64,000 bases of DNA, from NCBI GenBank assembly GCA_964030475.1, contig CAXIPT010000001.1, positions 21,232,868 to 21,296,867 of the forward strand, given 5' to 3'. Every line of letters starts with the position of its first letter. Positions within the stretch are counted from its first letter, which is position 1. Positions 55,906 to 64,000 of the stretch are shown piece after piece. This DNA is from Tethya wilhelma. Its lineage: Eukaryota > Porifera > Demospongiae > Tethyida > Tethyidae. The position numbers and the translations under genes were made by a program. The notes beneath the pieces are model-generated. The model was not told the DNA's origin. It searched no databases and saw nothing but the letters and a program-made list of their open reading frames with translations.

Positions 55906-56483
55906 CAGCCACCAGGCTATGCTTTGTGCTTCTTTGAGCTGAACGCGTTCCCCCGTGACGTCACACGTAAACCCCGCCCATCAAGGAAATACATTGCAAT
56001 CTCATTTTGCAGTGATTTTTCTTGGGGTTATTGTCCACTGTAGACTTGATATTGAAAAAAAAAGCCTGATATTCCAAATGTACACCACCTGAGCTACAGT
56101 TTGATACCAAAAAATAATTTTTTCAGTTTTTCATGTCAGCCCCCCTTTCAGTGAAAAGGACTATTGGCAACACTAGCCGTCCGTCTATTAAACACCACTT
56201 GTTTTGCGGAATCAAAAAGGGTCTTAGCAGAAAGCTCCACAGACTAGCCCCACCATATCTCGTTTCGTTCCTAACACTTTCCCACAAAGCGCGATACTCG
56301 GGGGTCTGGTTGCGCCAAACAAGGCTTTATCGTTCCAAACACATTACAATACACACAAGCAACTTACTATTAAACTGTTGAATTGAAGTAGATAGCTTTG
56401 TAGTCAGTCAGTCTTCAGATCTAATCAAATGTAAGCATTCACTCTCAAGATCAAGTTGGTCTTTCCCAACAGCGCCGAGTCAT

Positions 56484-57753
56484 TTGTGATTGGTTCCTGT
56501 TAGGTACAGGCCGAATGCCGCAAAGGTCAAAGTTTAAAGGTCACGTGCATGTTGACTTGAACAGCTACAGGCTTGCTAGCTAAGTTGAGCGCATCAGATC
56601 TGTGTAAATGGCTTTATAGGTAAGTTGACTGTATCTAATAATACTGTATCAAGAATCACTGGTATGTGCCAATACTAGGCCCAATAGCTAGTATGTACTG
56701 AAGCAGAACATGTATCACTGTCACTGAGCCTGATGGATTTACCAGGTCATATCCTCAGTTGAGTGTGTCAGTGGTACAGTTAGTTCACTGGCATTATATT
56801 ACAATACATGTCACTGATTTGCTGCCATGGATAATATCTTATCATTAAAGATAAGCCGAGTGACCTGCTCAACTTTAATGACTCGGAAATAGATTACATA
56901 GAACAATTTAAAGTGAAACTGTGGATGTTATCCACAATGCATGTTCTGTATGAATTATGTCTGCTTTGTAACTTGATCTCTTTGTTACCCCTCGTGGTAC
57001 GCATGCAAGCTATGCTGCCTGGCTTTTGTAGTACCTGGTGCTCCTCCATGGACTAAAAAAACAAGCAATACACCATGCATGAACTGGGCCGTACAAAGCG
57101 GAGGTTTGTGTGATCATCAATCATGATTGTTGTTTTGTCCAGCAGTCAAAAAACATCTCCCAATATTCCTTTTATGTGCTATATCCTTATCATCTACGTC
57201 TATTGCATTTGCATGTTCTGGACAGTAGACATGGGATATAAGCTATGCAGGTTATAACAGCAATCATTATAAGATCAGGCTTCAAATCTTACACATCTGC
57301 AATAGGAGAGGATCCAGAGGGTTCCACTGACACTCCATGAATTATTAATGAAACTTCCAAGTTAAACATCTTCATTAGAGTGACTACATCTCGCAAATTT
57401 TGCTGTGAGTAAATTCGGGACCATAATTCTATAAATTATATTTTTTACCATGTGTTCTTTTCTATGCCACGGTCATGCAATCTTGTGGTGTGTACTTCAC
57501 ATAATAACAATGATAATTATTTATTATAATAATAGCATGTTGATCTGATCAAAATGAAACTCGATTTAACTATTACTAGGCCTATTTTGCTGGGAAGGAG
57601 TCTCTATCCTACAGATTCCTACTCTGATACAATGAATCCTGCATTCAAAGCCCTCATATTAAAATTCCCGCTCGAAAATATGCATGCACGTGCGTACCGA
57701 CCTTTGACCTTTGCGGCATTCGGCCTGTACCTAACAGGAACCTTTGTGATTTA
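56484..57753. mobile_element. TIR element family J (~1.27 kb)
   Basis: Arms 56484-56530 (TGTGATTGGTTCCTGTTAGG, ACAGGCCGAATGCCGCAAAG) and 57701-57753 (complement). No recognised coding region between them. Confidence 0.6.
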
Positions 57754-59900
57754 CGGCAAAATCCGGATACTAAGCGCGAACTGTGTGTGCACGCGCACAC
57801 CCAATTTTTTTGCTGCTCTGTTTTCAGAACAAAGTCATGGTCGTCAGTTTCGAAAACGTAATTCAGTGCAATTTAGCGTGGCACCCAGAAAACAGCTAGA
57901 AGCGAAAAATGGATTAAATTTTACACTGATAGTTAGTGCATATACGCACTTGCATTTTCGGTAGTAGCTACTACCAAAAGCTATAGGCTTTGTGAAATCT
58001 GTAATTCAAATTTAATGCGGCCAAGCTATGCCTCACCATCTGGAAGGTCAGAAGGGTCATCATTGAGTATTGTATTAAGTTCTCCAACGTCCATTTTTCT
58101 CAGCCTGCCACAAAAAACAACACATGTACATTCAGTCACTGACAACAGCAATTGTTCCCATACAAGGCCACACAATAATAGAGCCTGACACTCACAATAG
58201 AAAATATCAGGTAGACACAGTAGTCACTGTCATTGGTTGACCAGCTCAACAGCAGGTCTATGTATGTAGAGTTGCAACCTCCACTCACCACCACCTCACT
58301 GGCATTAGGTAGAGAGTACTGGCCCCTCTGGGAGGGAGGGAGGGTGAGGGTGTTGGGAGGAGGGGGCTAGTGGGTGAGAGAGTGGAGAGTGTGGATGTGT
58401 ACCTCAATACATCCTCTAGCTCTGAGACACTTTTTGAGAACTTGCCAGTTGAAAATTTCTTTTGGGAAAGTAACGCATAATTAGATAGAAGTCCAAGACG
58501 TGCTTTACCAAGTTCATAAAGTTGCAGAACCAGTAAAAGTGGTCAGTTTTGGAGGATGTGTAGAAGAAACCTGGAAAGTGGATCACTGAGCACATGGGCT
58601 TCACTGTAACTTAGAGTCACATGTGCAAGATGCCCTCTCAGCAATGCTAGCACTATTGTCGTCACTAAAACTGAGAATGGTATGAAACTTGTAACTATTG
58701 CTGTAAAGGACGCCGTGACGTGGTTTGTCATGGTTGTCTCGATGTGTTTTGTGTCTGGGAGGGTTCTCAAAAAGTGGTCTCACCATAGATAGTAGAGACT
58801 ACGTAAACGTTTACGATTGCGTGAGTCTATAATATCTATGCATGGTCTCGCCGTCTCAGAGCTAGAGGATGTATTGAGGTACACATCCACACTCTCCACT
58901 CTCTCACCCACCGTAACCCCCTCCTCCCAACTTGGATAAGCTTCTATCTAATTATGCGTTACCCTAAGCCTTCCGAAAATTTTCAACTGACAAGAGGGAG
59001 GGTGAGGGTGTTCAATTAAGACGTCGTTAGTTTCACGCCCAGACCTCACCCTAGCTCGCTTGCACGTTTTCATGAATGCTGACTCAGCAAGAACCAAGAA
59101 TTTGGACGTAGCATACCAGACCCCTTTTTCCTTGTGCTTGTGCAATTGCAGAATTTAAGTTGTCACATGATGTCAAATCAAAGTGCACGTGATTGTCATA
59201 CGCACAGCCCAGCATATCATTTGTCTCGTCACTAGACTCTACCCATTCAGTGTGCGAGGGCTGGGCACGAGACTATCTTGTCTGATAACATGCATAGTCA
59301 CATGACATACGGTGTCATGCTGATTCAGCAGAACCAAGAATTTGGATGTACAGAGGTTTTCAAAGTTCTTGCAACCGGAAATTGTTGGTTCACAGGAGTG
59401 CCACGTGACTGTAAGCACTAAGGCGCTGGACTGAAGGAAGAGAGAGACTGAATTTTACTAGCTATCTAGTAGTTGGCATGGCTGAATGAATCAGAATAAG
59501 TTTCAGAGTCAATCTACCTCTGGTTCTGGAAGCCAAGGGTTTATTGGTTCGGTTCCTACATCCTTGCCTATGAGTTAGCAGGCTCTTCAGTGTCAACAAC
59601 AGGAGACACCACCGTCTAATGTCAGTGTGAGTAAATCTACAGTGGTTTTGATGTCTCCTGGAGCAGTAGTAAGCACAATGACAAGACATCTAACATGGCT
59701 ATGCTGCTAAATTTTCTTCCGTAACTGAGCTAACTGCTACACTTTGAATTCTTCAATGAGCTAAATGCGCCTCTTTCATCAGCACTCTTGTCTACTTTCA
59801 TGAGTCCATCGCACGACAGAGTTATAGTACCACCATTTGGGAACCTGTCATACATCAAAGGTCATCAGAATTTAACAAGTTTCATTTTAGCTTGTTGCTT
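57754..59900. other. Region without confident genes
   Basis: Inverted pair 58365-58430 / 58852-58917 (GAGCTAGAGGATGTATTGAG). On the minus strand, two exon-like pieces have good splice borders. One is 58326-58202, reading QRGQYSLPN then VVVSGGCNSTYIDLLLSW. The other is a terminal one, 58104-58026, reading MDVGELNTILNDDPSDLPD. They may be a remnant of an unrecognised secreted or membrane protein gene. I could not connect them to a complete gene. Confidence 0.3.
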
Positions 59901-60959
59901 CCTTCATAATAGCCCACATTAAACTCTAGACTGTCGGCAACATCTACGCCTCTTCTATTAGGTGTTCCATTCATGCCTTCAAACATGGACAACAGTTCCC
60001 TTTTGCCTATACTTTCTGCTTCCCAACTTCCAAGACTCGTGAGAGCTACAACACAAATTTCATGTTGCTAAAGGAGGCTGCACAGAATTGTGGGCTCACA
60101 GTTGAGCCTGAGAGGTACCGGTACTTGCTGACTTTGAACTTGCCCTACAACAATCTGTTCGAATTTGTTTCCCTCAAGGAGAAAGGAAGGGTGTCTCTTC
60201 CACTTTGCACAATCTATTTGGAGAAAGGTACAGCCTATAGGACTACTGTAACAATTATACAGACAAGGTGGCACCTCTCTAGACTTTATTAACCCTGTAA
60301 TATAGCCTTAGCATTCAATCCACCGAGCTTTTTACAAGTCGCTTAGGGTGGTCTGGTGATCAATGCACCAATTATTGACCAAGATCAGGAATTCTTTGAG
60401 TACTTTGAACAAACATGGATTCATGGTCACTTCTCGATTCACATGCATGTGGACTGTTTATTCACTTGATGGCCCACATACCAACAACAACACAGAAAGT
60501 TGGCATTCAAAGATGCGAAAACTGAATAGATACTAAGTCGCACCTGAACTTTTATGAAGCTGTAGAACTCTTTCAAGCTGAGGAGTCTGCTACTGAGATT
60601 AGTCTTACTGTAGGTAACTGGGTACTGGAGGGCTTCCTGTAGAAGAAGAAGAAAGTATACAGAGCCCACGAGAAGAGGCTAGCTATATACCCACTACTAT
60701 AGTCTATCGAACAAAAGTTTGAGGCTGGAGTTTACTCTATCTCCAAAGTAGTGTTAGCTTACAGTAATTGGGTAAATTTTTTACTCTGCTAACCTAAAAT
60801 AACTTGTTTTATAGCTACATAACATAAAAATCATCTTTAGACAAAATAACACATCGGATTCCGCATATGTTGTTAGACATAACGGTATTAGACTTAGACG
60901 AAGTGGGCTTAAATCGTACGTTCGTTTATACTCTTTTTCATCATAAAATTAATAGGCCT
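59901..60959. other. Possible decayed coding sequence, unidentified
   Basis: A 76-codon open frame at 60062-60292 (plus) reads LLKEAAQNCGLTVEPERYRY and then NLPYNNLFEFVSLKEKGR. It looks protein-like, but upstream in-frame stops interrupt it and I do not recognise the family. Confidence 0.25.
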
Positions 60960-61985
60960 GAACATAAACTAGAAAGGTTTGAAACTTAGTATAAACTCAT
61001 GTACTTCAATGTAGCCATTTTCTTGTGTTTATGCTGAGTATAATGCGCATACGCATTATTAAATGCCACGAGGATAGATAACGACCTTTGAACTCTTCCT
61101 ATACACTATAATAATATACTACTCAATGACATGCTTTTTGTAGGGACTAACCATGCAGTCTCAAAGAGTCTCTACACTTTTGTGTAAAAAAAAAGTGAAT
61201 GAACAAGTAGTAAAAATTTCTAAAGTAAGTAAAGTCCATCTGGTTTGAGTTTGCCGCCAGAAGTGAGATAATGAGATAATACCATACTTTTTATATAGAC
61301 AAAATAGCTAACTTTTGACTGGTAAGGTGTAGGAAGCTGGAAAAGCAACCAAAAGAACGGGGAGAACAAGCACTAGCTTTCCAATGGTGCTTGAAATTTT
61401 GAAATCGGTTTGATATTTAGAAAGTTAGTCACATTTTTCTACTGGCAAACTCAGACCAGATGGACTTTAGTGTAGGACACATAATAGGAACAAGGCATGT
61501 CTCAATTCGGCACATGACTACTTCATTTTATGCTTAAGTCTTGCATGGCCAGCATTCAAATCCTACCAGCTATACTTTGCTTCACTAGTACTGCTTAGCT
61601 ACTGATTAGCAGGAATTCAGTGTACACACATACAGTAGAACCTCCGATAGTGGACCTTCCAAATAAGGGACAGTGTATGAAAAAACCTCTCAACAAAGGA
61701 CGATTCTAATGACTTGGTTTCCAAAAATTCCAATTCCTTATTGTATTACAATATGAGAGAGAAGAGGACAACCTCTCTACAAAGGACAGACAAACTGAAT
61801 AATTGTCCCCAAAGGGTCCTTTGTTTGGAGGCTTCACTGTATAGAGATTGTTCTTCAAATTGACACTTTTTATGACACTACGGATGCCGTGCCTGCACAT
61901 GACATGAGGGATCCGAAAGAAACAAAAATGAAGTAGTCAATGACATGTGCTGAATTGAGACAATGTCATGCCTTGTTCTATCTCA
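60960..61985. mobile_element. Repeat family A copy interrupted by MITE family B
   Basis: Left segment matches 14498-14735 (GAAAGGTTTGAAACTTAGTA, AGTGAATGAACAAGTAGTAA), then MITE B at 61229-61469, then ACAAGGCATGTCTCAATTCG and the rest. Its right edge lies immediately before the first ABC exon. Confidence 0.75.
61229..61469. mobile_element. MITE family B copy 2 (241 bp)
   Basis: TAAAGTCCATCTGGTTTGAG and CTCAGACCAGATGGACTTTA are inverted termini; inserted into a family A element with a possible TA duplication. Confidence 0.85.
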
Positions 61986-62010
61986 TTGTATATATATATT
62001 GCATATATAG

Positions 62011-63255
<1,245 letters not shown>

Positions 63256-64000
63256 CATATTGTTTCTTCATGATGAATCTTGATTATTGCCAGTGTGTGA
63301 TTAGTTTCACTTCCCTTCTTCTATCTCTCATTTGTGTGCACCTTTCTTATGCATAATTGAATGAGCCCATTTCCGATTTAGGACAAACAAGATTACCTTG
63401 TACTGCACTGACCTATAGGTTACTTGCATGGCATATATATATATGGGTCATTGCATATATAGCTCATCATCCCGCGTAAGTTTGGTGAGTTTGCACTGCG
63501 CATGCACACTTGGTATAAGTTACACCTAAACACAGACTTGCTGGATAAGTAGGTATTGTTATCGTGCCCACTTGGGTTCTCAGTCTCGATTAAACTTTGA
63601 ACTTAATTTGAAGTGGTGCTAAGCGAGGTGAAGTGCATTCTATATTATAGCATGGTCATATGTTTTAAGGGTCTTGTATACTTGTGTACTCTTTTATTTT
63701 CCTTTTCTTCTTTCTTTGTGTATCACCCTCACTCATTGTGTAATGTTCCATGGCAGTTTTTTGAGGTCCTATTGTTAGCTGTAGGTCTGGAATACATTTC
63801 AGTCTGTAGTAGGAACTAGTGGTTCCTTATTTACTGTACTATCTTGATACCTCACTCATAATTGTCAGAAGTTAGTCAGGGTCAGTTGCTATAATGAACC
63901 TTTGAACCTTAACCTTTGAAAGTGCATGCAGTGCACCGCCCCTTTAATTATAGACTGCTCAGCTGATCATCCCAAGGATCATCCTGCGGCCTCGATCCCA
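63256..64000. other. 3' flank, no gene seen
   Basis: AT-rich sequence without recognised exons, RNA genes or repeat families of this window. Confidence 0.4.

Larger units (their letters stand above)
53044..56165. mobile_element. 3.1-kb composite element with THAP and P2X7-tail remnants
   Basis: Ends AATAGTCCTTTTCACTGAA and TTCAGTGAAAAGGACTATT are perfect inverted termini (19 bases). The interior carries a nested foldback (53097-53858), a second inverted pair around GACGTCACGGGGGGAACG (54078-54096 and 55944-55966), and two convergent decayed coding regions (54122-54820 plus; 55400-55905 minus). Confidence 0.7.

Noticed and set aside
57554..57964. 136-codon open frame as a gene
   Set aside because: It runs through the right inverted arm of the family J element and matches no family.

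Overview
This window looks like the nuclear genome of a marine demosponge, and an Amphimedon-like species would fit best. The genes are animal-type and rich in short introns (mostly 40-600 bp, GT-AG, phases conserved between paralogues). The DNA is AT-rich and packed with small foldback/MITE-like elements and microsatellites, with a few single-N assembly gaps. Animal families are recognisable by sight: N-acetylglucosamine-6-sulfatase, GET3/ASNA1, glutamate carboxypeptidase II, a PH-containing dual kinase and an ABCC transporter piece. Beside them sit two families known mainly from fungi and bacteria.

Layout. 0-3.6 kb: sulfatase gene 1 (minus, 3' end cut by the window). 4-6.4 kb: repeats. 6.8-8.6 kb: first borosin-type N-methyltransferase homologue (MT1, plus). 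8.7-9.2 kb: rearranged sulfatase pseudogene. 9.2-12.2 kb: complete sulfatase gene 2 (minus). 12.3-12.7 kb: broken, partly inverted copy of GET3 exon 1. 15.5-16.9 kb: intronless PsiD/phosphatidylserine-decarboxylase-like gene (minus). 17.7-19.4 kb: exact-looking 855-bp tandem duplication. 20.3-26.9 kb: 15-exon glutamate-carboxypeptidase-like M28 peptidase (plus). 29.8-31.8 kb: second N-methyltransferase (MT2, plus). 32.0-32.7 kb: sulfatase pseudogene (minus). 32.8-37.4 kb: complete GET3 gene (plus, 9 exons). 38.7-47.2 kb: kinase-PH-kinase gene (plus, 12 exons). 47.4-62.0 kb: mostly transposable-element territory, including a ~3.1 kb element with decayed THAP and P2X7-C-terminal-like coding remnants. 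62.0-63.3 kb: orphan C-terminal nucleotide-binding domain of an MRP4-like ABCC transporter, with a frameshift.

The main discovery candidate is the MT1/MT2 pair. Both match OphMA, the fungal enzyme that alpha-N-methylates the backbone of its own C-terminal peptide (borosin RiPPs), and all recognised catalytic tyrosines and the arginine are conserved. MT2 ends in a hydrophobic tail that could be a core peptide. MT1 has lost that tail and has changes in its cofactor pocket. The two lie in duplicated blocks (methyltransferase - sulfatase - GET3) that decayed reciprocally: block 1 kept the sulfatase and lost GET3, block 2 kept GET3 and lost the sulfatase. A PsiD-like decarboxylase lies between the blocks, so the locus resembles a natural-product neighbourhood inside an animal genome. 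The functional link is inference; the homologies, gene structures and duplications were read directly from the sequence. Exon limits were deduced by hand from splice signals, reading frame and comparison of paralogues, without transcript data.
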